Below are positions 16,391-23,584 of a DNA stretch of 60,996 nucleotides, one piece after another. The stretch covers positions 1-60,996 of the forward strand of contig SFTH01000016.1 in the NCBI GenBank assembly GCA_004563405.1. Reading direction: 5' to 3'. The position numbers were made by a program, and so were the translations under genes. How positions within the stretch are numbered: the first letter of the stretch is position 1; the number at the start of each line of letters is the position of its first letter. The notes under the pieces are model-generated. The model saw nothing but the letters and a program-made list of their open reading frames with translations, ran no database searches and was not told where the DNA came from. Source of the stretch: a bacterium. GTDB taxonomy: Bacteria; Bacillota; Clostridia; Christensenellales; Aristaeellaceae.

Positions 16391-16419
16391 AGTTCACAAG
16401 CTCCCTTCCAAATTGGTTC

Positions 16420-16920
16420 CTATTCCTGCGCGGAGATGGGGACGACCACAATGCGCTTTCCCTCCACGCGATCCACGCGCACGGGGGTTCCGGCCTTGAT
16501 GAAGTCGCCGTCGGAGACCACGCTCAGCCGCACGCCGTCCAGCTCCGCGATGCCGGCGGGCCGCAGCGGCGTGTGCGCCGTGCCGGTCTTGCCGATGAAG
16601 TAGGCGAGGTCGCCGTCCTCCGACGCGCCCGACGCGGTGGACACCTCATTGAGCACCAGCCGCGAGCGGGAGAGCCTCCCCTTCGCCGCCGACCGCAGGC
16701 AGATGCCCAGCGCCACGCACAGAAGCGCCACATACGCCACCACGACCACCAGCGCCTGCATCGGCGTGGGGTGCATCACGATGATGCCCAGCACGGCCAG
16801 CACGCTGCCCAGCACGCCCGGGATGCCGAAGCCGGGGATGCACATCTCCACCACCAGCAGCACATAGCCCAGGGCCAGCGCCACCAGCGCGATGGGGTGA
16901 GAGAATAACAGATTGCCCAA
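16420..16920 (-). CDS. NfeD-family membrane protein, short form
   Basis: 166 aa with membrane helices at about 10-28, 34-50 and 55-75, then a C-terminal OB-fold NfeD domain (about 100-165) with GKTGTAHTPLRPAGIAELDG and VDRVEGKRIVVVP. It lacks the ClpP-like protease domain of long NfeD proteins, as is usual when it is paired with FloA. The motif VEMCIPGFGIPGVLG is typical of the family. The start is TTG with AAAGGAGG 7 nt upstream. First gene of the nfeD-floA-unknown unit. Confidence 0.9.
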   Translation of the reverse strand: MGNLLFSHPIALVALALGYVLLVVEMCIPGFGIPGVLGSVLAVLGIIVMHPTPMQALVVVVAYVALLCVALGICLRSAAKGRLSRSRLVLNEVSTASGASEDGDLAYFIGKTGTAHTPLRPAGIAELDGVRLSVVSDGDFIKAGTPVRVDRVEGKRIVVVPISAQE

Positions 16921-16955
16921 GCGGATTCCTCCTTTCCATGTCTCCTGATGAAATC

Positions 16956-16961
16956 AGTATA
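16956..16961 (-). promoter_or_regulatory. Candidate -10 element of the nfeD-floA unit
   Basis: TATACT on the minus strand, about 36 bp before the TTG start of nfeD. No good -35 lies at the expected distance, so this is tentative. Confidence 0.4.
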
Positions 16962-17115
16962 GCATGACGGCCGGGAAAAGGGAAGTACATTTGCGCCAAA
17001 GCAGCGCTTTTGCGCCTGAATTGTCATCGCGCGCGCTGTTATGTGCCGCCGGAAAGTGGGGATATATATAAAACAGACGTTTTCTGTGGGTTTCAGGAAA
17101 ATCAACATAAAGTGC

Positions 17116-17144
17116 TTGAAACGACGCTGTGGATTTTGTATAGT
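17116..17144 (+). promoter_or_regulatory. Promoter of the polyamine transport operon
   Basis: TTGAAA (17116-17121), 17-bp spacer, TATAGT (17139-17144), followed by the leader to potA. Upstream is an AT-rich stretch with the imperfect dyad AAAACAGACGTTTT near 17070, a possible operator. Confidence 0.75.
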
Positions 17145-17179
17145 AAAACTGGATTTTCAGCAGGGGAGGCGTGACGGAT

Positions 17180-18250
17180 ATGTCGGAGGCGCTGCTGCGC
17201 GTGGAGGGACTGAAGAAGGCCTATGGGGACGAGGCCGTGCTGCGGGATCTGAGCTTTGATGTGCGCAGCGCGGAGTTCGTGACCCTGCTCGGCCCCTCCG
17301 GCTGCGGAAAGACCACTACGCTGCGCATCATCGCGGGGCTCCTGGAGCCGGATGAGGGCCGGGTGTATCTGAACGGCCGGGACATCACGGACGCGCCGCC
17401 GGAGAAGCGCAACGTCAACACCGTGTTTCAGAACTACGCGCTGTTTCCCCACATGAACGTCGAAAAGAACATCTCCTACGGCCTGCGGATGCGGGGCATG
17501 CGCAGGCCCGAATGGAAGGTCAGGGTCGAAGAGATGCTGCGCATGGTGCAGCTGGAGGGCTGCGAGAAGCGCATGCCCGACCAGCTCTCCGGCGGACAGC
17601 GCCAGCGGGTGGCCATCGCCCGGGCCGTGGTGCTCCAGCCGGAGATCCTGCTGCTGGACGAGCCGCTGGGCGCGCTGGATCTCAAGCTGCGCCGCCAGAT
17701 GCAGATCGAGCTCAAGGACATTCAGAAGCGCTCGGGCATCGCCTTCGTCTACATTACTCACGATCAGGAGGAGGCCCTGAACATGTCCGACCGCATCGCC
17801 GTGATGCGAAACGGGCGCTTTGAGCAGGTGGGCACGCCGGAGGAGATCTACGAGCATCCCGCCACCCGCTTCGCCGCAGAGTTCATCGGCCAGACGAACC
17901 TTCTGACCTGCCGCGTGGCGCAGGCCGGCGCGGACGGCCTGGTGCTGGAGTACGCGGGCGCGCGCTTTCCCGCCCGCGCGGACGTCGCAGCGCAGGCGGG
18001 GGAGCAGGTCTGCCTGAGCCTGCGCACGGAGCGGCTGCGCTTCGCCCCTGAGCGCGTGGGAAATTGCGGCCTGGAGGGCACGCTGATGGAGCGCAGGTAC
18101 GCCGGCGGCGCGATGCGCGCCACCATACGCCTGGACGACGGACACGACATCCTGGCGCTGTGCGGCAGCGCGGACCAGGCCCGGGGCGAGGTGGGCCAGA
18201 GGGTGTTTCTGCGCTGGGATCCCGCAGAGGCGCCGGTGGTGCGCGCGTGA
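17180..18250 (+). CDS. potA: Spermidine/putrescine ABC transporter ATPase PotA
   Basis: 356-aa ATPase of the polyamine importer. Walker A GPSGCGKTT, signature LSGGQRQRVAIARA, Walker B ILLLDEPLGALD and the H-loop ITHDQEEAL are all intact. The C-terminal TOBE-like regulatory domain runs from about residue 235. The PotA-type strings RDITDAPPEKRNVNTVFQNYALFPH and MSDRIAVM are present (each interrupted here only by normal variation). I prefer ATG 17180, with GGGGAGG 10 nt upstream; GTG 17171 lies only 1 nt from that site. First of four tightly packed genes, potA-B-C-D. Confidence 0.93.
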   Translation: MSEALLRVEGLKKAYGDEAVLRDLSFDVRSAEFVTLLGPSGCGKTTTLRIIAGLLEPDEGRVYLNGRDITDAPPEKRNVNTVFQNYALFPHMNVEKNISYGLRMRGMRRPEWKVRVEEMLRMVQLEGCEKRMPDQLSGGQRQRVAIARAVVLQPEILLLDEPLGALDLKLRRQMQIELKDIQKRSGIAFVYITHDQEEALNMSDRIAVMRNGRFEQVGTPEEIYEHPATRFAAEFIGQTNLLTCRVAQAGADGLVLEYAGARFPARADVAAQAGEQVCLSLRTERLRFAPERVGNCGLEGTLMERRYAGGAMRATIRLDDGHDILALCGSADQARGEVGQRVFLRWDPAEAPVVRA

Positions 18251-18262
18251 GGGGGAGCGGCG

Positions 18263-19117
18263 ATGAAGAAGAAAAACCGGTCGGGCCTGCTGGCCGCGCC
18301 GATGATCCTGTGGTCGCTGCTGTTCGTGGGAGCGACGATCCTCTACATCATCGTGCTGAGCTTTTTGAAGCCCAATGCGACCAGCGGCGGCGCTGTGCTG
18401 GAATTCACCCTTGAAAATTATCGCAAGCTCCTCCAGCCGGGCTATCTGCGGGTGTTTTTGCAGACGCTGAAGCTGGGAATCGAGACGACGCTCATCTGCG
18501 TGGCCATCGGCTATCCCTTCGGCCTTCTGATGGCCCGCGCAAGGGGGCGCTGGAAGAGCGCGCTCCTGCTGCTGGTGATCGTGCCCTTCTGGACGAATGC
18601 GCTGGTGCGCATCTACGGCTGGCGCATCCTGCTGATGGGAAACGGCGCGGTGAACGGCGCGCTGATGGCACTGGGGCTGATCGAGCGGCCGCTCAAGCTG
18701 CTCAACACCCACGGCGCGGTGGTGCTGGGCATGGCGTACGGCCTGCTGCCGTTCATGATTCTGCCCACCTACACCAGCGCGGAGAAGCTGGACCGCTCCC
18801 TGGAGGACGCGGGGCGGGATCTGGGCGCGAAGCCCTGGCGGGTGTTTTGGACGGTGGAGCTTCCGCTGACGCTGCCCGGGCTGAAGGCGGGCTGCGTGCT
18901 GGTGTTCGTGCCGAGCCTCGCGCTGTTTTTCATCAGCGACCTGTTGGGCGGCCCCAGCGACGTGCTGGTGGGCAACCTGGTGTACGACCAGCTGCTCAAG
19001 GCCAGGGACTGGCCGTTTGCGGCTGCCATATCGGTGGTGCTGCTGGTGGTCACGGCCATCGTGATGGGCGTGTACCGCAGGGCCGGGGGCAAATCTTCGG
19101 ACATGACGATGCTTTGA
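18263..19117 (+). CDS. potB: Spermidine/putrescine ABC transporter permease PotB
   Basis: 284-aa permease with six membrane helices. The EAA loop is recognisable as SLEDAGRDLGAKPWRVFWTVELPLTLPGL (read in two parts), which docks onto PotA. FLKPNA and ENYRKLLQPGYL match the PotB/PotH type N-terminal region. The gene follows potA by 12 bp with a GGGGGAG site and precedes potC by 21 bp. The two permeases form a heterodimeric channel for polyamines in the cytoplasmic membrane. Confidence 0.92.
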   Translation: MKKKNRSGLLAAPMILWSLLFVGATILYIIVLSFLKPNATSGGAVLEFTLENYRKLLQPGYLRVFLQTLKLGIETTLICVAIGYPFGLLMARARGRWKSALLLLVIVPFWTNALVRIYGWRILLMGNGAVNGALMALGLIERPLKLLNTHGAVVLGMAYGLLPFMILPTYTSAEKLDRSLEDAGRDLGAKPWRVFWTVELPLTLPGLKAGCVLVFVPSLALFFISDLLGGPSDVLVGNLVYDQLLKARDWPFAAAISVVLLVVTAIVMGVYRRAGGKSSDMTML

Positions 19118-19138
19118 GTTCAGAGAGGGGGCTGCGGG

Positions 19139-19942
19139 ATGCGGCGGAGGGCAAAGCTGGGCGCGAGGCTGTATCTCGCGCTGGTGCTCCTGTTGATGTA
19201 TCTGCCGGTGTTCGTGGTGATACTCTATTCCTTTAACGCGAACGCGGGCCGCCAGCCCATTGCGTTTACGGGCTTCTCCCTGCGCAACTATGCGGCGCTG
19301 TTCAGGGACACTCGCGGCCTGGTGGAATCCCTGAAGACGAGCCTCGTTCTGGCGCTGATGAGTGTGAGCGCGGCCGTCGTGATCGGCACGCTGGGCGCGG
19401 TGGGCATGGCGCGGCGCAGGTTCCGCTTCTCCGGCGCGCTGGAGACGGTGACGGTGCTGCCGGTGATGATCCCGGAGATCATACTGGCGGTGGCCTTCAT
19501 GGCGCTGTTCACGGCGGCGGGGCTGCGCTTCGGCATGGGAACGCTGGTGCTGGCGCACATCACCTTCTGCACGCCCTACGTCTTCCTTCTGGTGAAGGGG
19601 CGGCTCGCCGGCATGGACGCCGATCTGGAGGCCGCGGCCCGGGACCTGGGCGCCTCGCCGGCGCGGGCGTTTCTCTCGGTCACGCTGCCGCAGATCGTGC
19701 CGGGCGTGTTCTCCGGGGCGATGCTCGCCTTCGCCATGAGCATGGACGATTTTGTCATCAGCTTCTTCGTCACCGGCTCCAATGTCAATCCGCTGCCGCT
19801 GCGGATCTATTCTTCGGTCAAAACCGGCGTTTCCCTGCAGGTGAACGCACTCTGCACGCTGATGCTGGTCTTTGTATTCATCGTCGCGGGCGTCGGCCTG
19901 TTTCGTCCGGCCCGCAGAAAAAAGACGGAGGTGTTCAAATGA
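19139..19942 (+). CDS. potC: Spermidine/putrescine ABC transporter permease PotC
   Basis: 267 aa, six predicted helices. YLPVFVVILYSFNAN near the N-terminus and the EAA loop AAARDLGASPARAFLSVTL are typical of PotC/PotI, followed by SMDDFVISFFVTG, a PotC hallmark. AGAGGGGG precedes the ATG. Its stop overlaps the potD start by 4 bp, implying coupled translation of permease and binding protein. Confidence 0.93.
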   Translation: MRRRAKLGARLYLALVLLLMYLPVFVVILYSFNANAGRQPIAFTGFSLRNYAALFRDTRGLVESLKTSLVLALMSVSAAVVIGTLGAVGMARRRFRFSGALETVTVLPVMIPEIILAVAFMALFTAAGLRFGMGTLVLAHITFCTPYVFLLVKGRLAGMDADLEAAARDLGASPARAFLSVTLPQIVPGVFSGAMLAFAMSMDDFVISFFVTGSNVNPLPLRIYSSVKTGVSLQVNALCTLMLVFVFIVAGVGLFRPARRKKTEVFK

Positions 19943-20976
19943 AACGGTTTTGTGTTCTTCTGGCGGTGACGCTCTGCGCGGCGCTGATCCTGCCCTGCGC
20001 CCTCGCGGAGGAAGAGAAGGTGCTCAACATCTTCACCTGGGAGGGTTACTTCGACGAGTATACCCTCGGCCTGTTTGAAGAGGAGACGGGCATCAAGGTC
20101 AACTACTCCGTGTTCGCCAGCAACGAGGAGATGCTGCTCAAGCTGAGGAGCGGCAACGAGGGCGACTACGATGTGATTCTCGCCAGCGACTATGCCATCA
20201 GCGCTCTGCGCAAGGAGGGCGAGCTGCTGCCCCTGGACAGGAGTCTGCTGACCAACTGGGACAATCTGAATCCGGAGTATCTGGATCAGTACTTCGACCC
20301 GGAGAACGTCTACTCCATGCCCTACTGCGCCGGAAGCCCGATGATCGTGTACGATCCCGACCAGGTGGAGGGCGAGATCACCAGCTTTGCGGACCTCTGG
20401 GACGAGCAGTTCACCGACGGGCTGTGGATTCTGGACGACGCCCGCGTGATGATCGGCGAGACGCTGAAGATGCTGGGCTACTCCTACAACACTTCCGACG
20501 AGACGCAGATTCAGCAGGCTTATGAGAAGCTCTGCGCGCTCAAGAAGAACGTGCGCGTGCTGAACTATGACTTTGGCTACAACATCTCTTCCGGCGAGGT
20601 GAAGGCCGGATATGTGTTTACTGCCTACGCGGTGCTCAATTGCATGGAGAATCCCAACCTGAAGTGTGTGTTCCCCAGCGAGGGCATCGGCTTCGGCATT
20701 GACAGCATCGCTATTCCTGCGGACGCCCGGCACCCGGAGAACGCCCATGCGTTCATGAACTACTACCTCCAGGCGGACGTGGCCGCCTATGTGGCCGAGT
20801 GGCAGGGTTCCCTGAACCCCAACGCGGCGGCGGAGGCGCTGATCGATCCCGACTATGCGGCGATGGATTGCTTCCAGGTTCCCGCCGAACTCTACGCCAC
20901 GAAGGAATACGTCGAGGACATGGGCGAATTTGAGGACGCCTATCAGCAGGCCTGGACGAACTTCAAGCTCTACTGA
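19939..20976 (+). CDS. potD: Polyamine-binding protein PotD
   Basis: 345-aa exported solute-binding protein that hands polyamines to PotBC. The signal peptide is about residues 1-23. The mature protein starts with LNIFTWEGYFDEY; the T-W-x-x-Y pattern (Thr33, Trp34, Tyr37) matches ligand-contacting residues of PotD. DYDVILASDYAISAL and GSPMIVYDP are further family signatures. In Firmicutes such proteins are normally lipoproteins, but the Cys20 context (LILPCALA) is a poor lipobox because proline precedes the cysteine. The protein may therefore be cleaved by signal peptidase I (after ALA) and only loosely retained. Confidence 0.92.
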   Translation: MKRFCVLLAVTLCAALILPCALAEEEKVLNIFTWEGYFDEYTLGLFEEETGIKVNYSVFASNEEMLLKLRSGNEGDYDVILASDYAISALRKEGELLPLDRSLLTNWDNLNPEYLDQYFDPENVYSMPYCAGSPMIVYDPDQVEGEITSFADLWDEQFTDGLWILDDARVMIGETLKMLGYSYNTSDETQIQQAYEKLCALKKNVRVLNYDFGYNISSGEVKAGYVFTAYAVLNCMENPNLKCVFPSEGIGFGIDSIAIPADARHPENAHAFMNYYLQADVAAYVAEWQGSLNPNAAAEALIDPDYAAMDCFQVPAELYATKEYVEDMGEFEDAYQQAWTNFKLY

Positions 20977-20984
20977 TTCGACCC

Positions 20985-21016
20985 GAGGGCGCGGGGGTTT
21001 CCCGCGCCCTCTTTCT
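20985..21016 (+). terminator. Terminator of potABCD
   Basis: GAGGGCGCGGG pairs with CCCGCGCCCTC across a 5-base loop, followed by TTTCT. The bceR-like gene begins 12 bases later, with its ribosome site directly after the T-run. Confidence 0.8.
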
Positions 21017-21027
21017 ATGGAGGAAGC

Positions 21028-21699
21028 ATGTATCGCATCTTTATTGTGGAGGACGACCGGGTGATCGCGGGGGCAATGAAGCGGCACATCGAGAGCTGGG
21101 GCTTCGAGGCCCGCTGCGCGGAGGACTTTGCCGGCGTCCTGGGCGAATTTGTGCGCTATGATCCCCAGCTGGTGCTGCTGGACGTGCGCCTGCCCCTGTA
21201 CAACGGCTACCACTGGTGCAGCGAAATCCGCCGCCTCTCCAGCGTGCCGGTGATGTTCGTCTCCTCCGCGTCGGACAGCATGAACATCGTCATGGCCATG
21301 AACATGGGCGGAGACGACTTCATCGCCAAGCCCTTCGACATGGACGTGCTGATGGCGAAGGTGCAGGCGCTGCTGCGCCGCTCCTACGACTTCGGCGGCG
21401 GGGCGGAGCTGATGGAGCGGCGCGGCGCGGTGCTCAACGCTGCGGAGGCCAGTTTGAGCTACGGGGGAGAAAGGATTTCGCTGACCCGGAACGAGTGCCG
21501 CATTCTCCAGACCCTGATGCGGGCGAAGGGCGCGGTGGTGCGTCGGGAGACGCTGATGGAAAAGCTGTGGGAGACCGACGCCTTCGTGGATGAAAACACG
21601 CTGACGGTGAACGTCGCGCGCCTGCGGCGCAAGCTGGAGGCCGCCGGGCTCAAGGATTTCATTCTGACCAAAAAGGGCATGGGCTATCAGATCGGATAG
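21028..21699 (+). CDS. OmpR-family response regulator, BceR-like
   Basis: 223-aa regulator. Receiver domain (1-118) with VEDD, phospho-acceptor Asp52 in LLDVRLPLYNGYHWC, and KPFD; winged-helix Trans_reg_C domain (about 130-223) ending KLEAAGLKDFILTKKGMGYQIG. The YNGYHWC string after the Asp is characteristic of the BceR/GraR/VirR group that regulates peptide-antibiotic ABC transporters. TGGAGGAAGC precedes the ATG. It is followed by its kinase (22-bp gap). No promoter is obvious between the pot terminator and this gene, so expression may depend on read-through or a promoter inside potD. Confidence 0.92.
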   Translation: MYRIFIVEDDRVIAGAMKRHIESWGFEARCAEDFAGVLGEFVRYDPQLVLLDVRLPLYNGYHWCSEIRRLSSVPVMFVSSASDSMNIVMAMNMGGDDFIAKPFDMDVLMAKVQALLRRSYDFGGGAELMERRGAVLNAAEASLSYGGERISLTRNECRILQTLMRAKGAVVRRETLMEKLWETDAFVDENTLTVNVARLRRKLEAAGLKDFILTKKGMGYQIG

Positions 21700-21721
21700 C
21701 CTGTGCCGGACGGGAGGGCGC

Positions 21722-22708
21722 ATGCTGCGTGCATATCTGAGGAGCCGCGCGCTGGGCGCGGCGGTGCTCGCGCTGTTTACCGGCGTGTTTGCGCTGGTGT
21801 TCTATCTCTGCGGCCTGCCGCTGAACGCGGTCGCCTACGCGGGACTGATTTGCGCCGCGCTGGGAACTGCGCTGCTGGCGGTGGACTTTGTGCGCTTCTG
21901 CCAGCGCAGGCGGCTGCTTGCGCGGCTGCGAACCTGTCCGGAGAACGCTGCGGACGCGCTGCCCGAGCCCCGGGGCGAGATTGAGAGCGCCTATCAGGAG
22001 CTGATACGGGCCGTGCGCACGGACCAGCTGGCCGCGGACGCCCGGCGGCGGGAGAAGGCGGCCGCCATGAGCGACTATTACACCCTCTGGGCCCACCAGA
22101 TCAAGACGCCCATCGCCGCAATGCGGCTGGTTTTGCAGGACATGGACGGCGCAGAGGCGGGCGAGCTGCGGGGCGAGCTGCGAAGGATCGAGCAGTATGT
22201 GGAGATGGCGCTGTGGTACATCCGGCTGGACAGCGAGGACACGGATTATCTCATCCGCCGCTGCGATCTGGACGCGCTGCTGCGCCGGGAGCTGCGCGCG
22301 GCCTCGACCCAGTTCATCCGGGGAAGGATTGCGCTGACATTTGAGGAGACGCACTTTTCACCCCTGACGGACGAAAAGTGGCTGGGCTTCGCGGTGGGAC
22401 AGATTCTCTCCAACGCTCTCAAGTACACGCCGCCGGGAGGGCGCGTCCGCGTGGGTATGCCGGAGGAGGGCGTGCTGGAGATTTCGGACAGCGGCGTGGG
22501 CATCCCGCCGGAGGACCTTCCCCGGGTGACCGAGAGCGGCTTCACCGGGGAGAACGGCCGCGCGGACGAGAAGGCCACGGGCCTCGGGCTCTATCTGTGC
22601 AGGCGCATCCTCACCCGGCTGGGCCACGGCCTAGAGATTGCCTCCGTCCGGGGCGAGGGCACGCAGGTGCGCATCGACCTGCGCTCCACGCGCATGGACG
22701 CGGAGTAA
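21722..22708 (+). CDS. Intramembrane-sensing histidine kinase, BceS-like
   Basis: 328-aa kinase with two close membrane helices (about 12-32 and 38-56) and almost no extracellular loop, as in BceS/GraS sensors that read transporter activity rather than the peptide itself. The H-box reads LWAHQIKTPIAAM with His125, the N-box ILSNALKYTP with Asn231, then DSGVGI and GLGLYL ATP-lid motifs. GACGGGAGG precedes the ATG. In this family the kinase is activated through the BceAB transporter encoded just downstream. Confidence 0.92.
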   Translation: MLRAYLRSRALGAAVLALFTGVFALVFYLCGLPLNAVAYAGLICAALGTALLAVDFVRFCQRRRLLARLRTCPENAADALPEPRGEIESAYQELIRAVRTDQLAADARRREKAAAMSDYYTLWAHQIKTPIAAMRLVLQDMDGAEAGELRGELRRIEQYVEMALWYIRLDSEDTDYLIRRCDLDALLRRELRAASTQFIRGRIALTFEETHFSPLTDEKWLGFAVGQILSNALKYTPPGGRVRVGMPEEGVLEISDSGVGIPPEDLPRVTESGFTGENGRADEKATGLGLYLCRRILTRLGHGLEIASVRGEGTQVRIDLRSTRMDAE

Positions 22709-22710
22709 GG

Positions 22711-22784
22711 TGACAGAATTGTAAGCTGAAGCGGGGAAATGTAAGCCGAAGCGATGGCAGACAGCTCCCCGCTTCTGTTATCCT
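22711..22784 (+). promoter_or_regulatory. BceR-type operator and promoter of the transporter genes
   Basis: TGACA-GAAT-TGTAA (22711-22724) exactly fits the TnACA-N4-TGTAA inverted repeat described for BceR-like regulators. Its right half begins a 14-base segment, TGTAAGCTGAAGCG (22720-22733), repeated with one change at 22740-22753, giving a 20-bp period (two helical turns). A -10-like TATCCT lies at 22779-22784 with no good -35, as expected for an activator-dependent promoter. Confidence 0.75.
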
Positions 22785-22816
22785 GTAAGAGCAATTCGAC
22801 AGGAGGAAGACAAGCA

Positions 22817-23584
22817 ATGACCATACTCGATGTACAGCATGTGCAAAAGATTTACACCACCCGCTTCGGCGGCAGCCGGGTACAGGCGCTCAGCGACGTG
22901 AACTTCAAGGTGGAGCGGGGCGAATATGTGGCCGTGATGGGCGAATCCGGCTCCGGCAAGACCACGCTTCTGAACATCCTGGCGGCGCTGGACCGGCCCA
23001 CTTCCGGCGACGTGGTGCTCAACGGCAGGAGCCTCAATTCCATCCGGGAGAAGGAGATCGCCGCCTTCCGGCGGGACAACCTGGGCTTCGTGTTCCAGGA
23101 CTTCAACCTGCTGGACACCTTTTCGCTCCGGGACAACATCTACCTTCCGCTGGTGCTGGCGGGACGCGGCGTGGGGGAGATGGAGGCGGCGCTTAAGCCG
23201 GTGGCGAAGCTCCTGGGCATCGAGGGCCTGCTGGACAAGTATCCCTACGAGGTGTCCGGCGGCCAGAAGCAGCGCGCAGCGGTCGCCCGGGCGCTGATCA
23301 CCGCGCCGCAGCTGGTGCTGGCCGACGAGCCCACCGGCGCGCTGGACTCCCGGGCCACCGACCACCTGCTGGAGCTGTTCTCCCAGGTGAACCGGCAGGG
23401 CCAGACCATCGTGATGGTGACCCACTCCGTCAAGGCCGCCAGCCACGCCTCCCGGGTGCTCTTCATCCGCGACGGCGCGCTGTTTCACCAGATCTATCGC
23501 GGCGAGAGCAGCAACGAGGCGCTGTATCAGAAGATTTCCGATACGCTGACGCTGCTGGCGACGGGCGGTGATCGCAATGCGTAG
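22817..23584 (+). CDS. Peptide-antibiotic ABC transporter ATPase, BceA-like
   Basis: 255-aa ATPase of the BceAB/MacB-type group. Walker A GESGSGKTTLL, Q-loop VFQDFNLLDTFSLRDNI (the BceA-type wording), signature VSGGQKQRAAVARAL, Walker B LVLADEPTGALD and H-loop VTHSVKAA. AGGAGG with AGACAAGC spacing precedes the ATG. It energises the downstream permease, which protects lipid II-cycle intermediates from peptide antibiotics in this family. It ends overlapping the permease gene, and the operator at 22711 lies just upstream. Confidence 0.93.
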   Translation: MTILDVQHVQKIYTTRFGGSRVQALSDVNFKVERGEYVAVMGESGSGKTTLLNILAALDRPTSGDVVLNGRSLNSIREKEIAAFRRDNLGFVFQDFNLLDTFSLRDNIYLPLVLAGRGVGEMEAALKPVAKLLGIEGLLDKYPYEVSGGQKQRAAVARALITAPQLVLADEPTGALDSRATDHLLELFSQVNRQGQTIVMVTHSVKAASHASRVLFIRDGALFHQIYRGESSNEALYQKISDTLTLLATGGDRNA

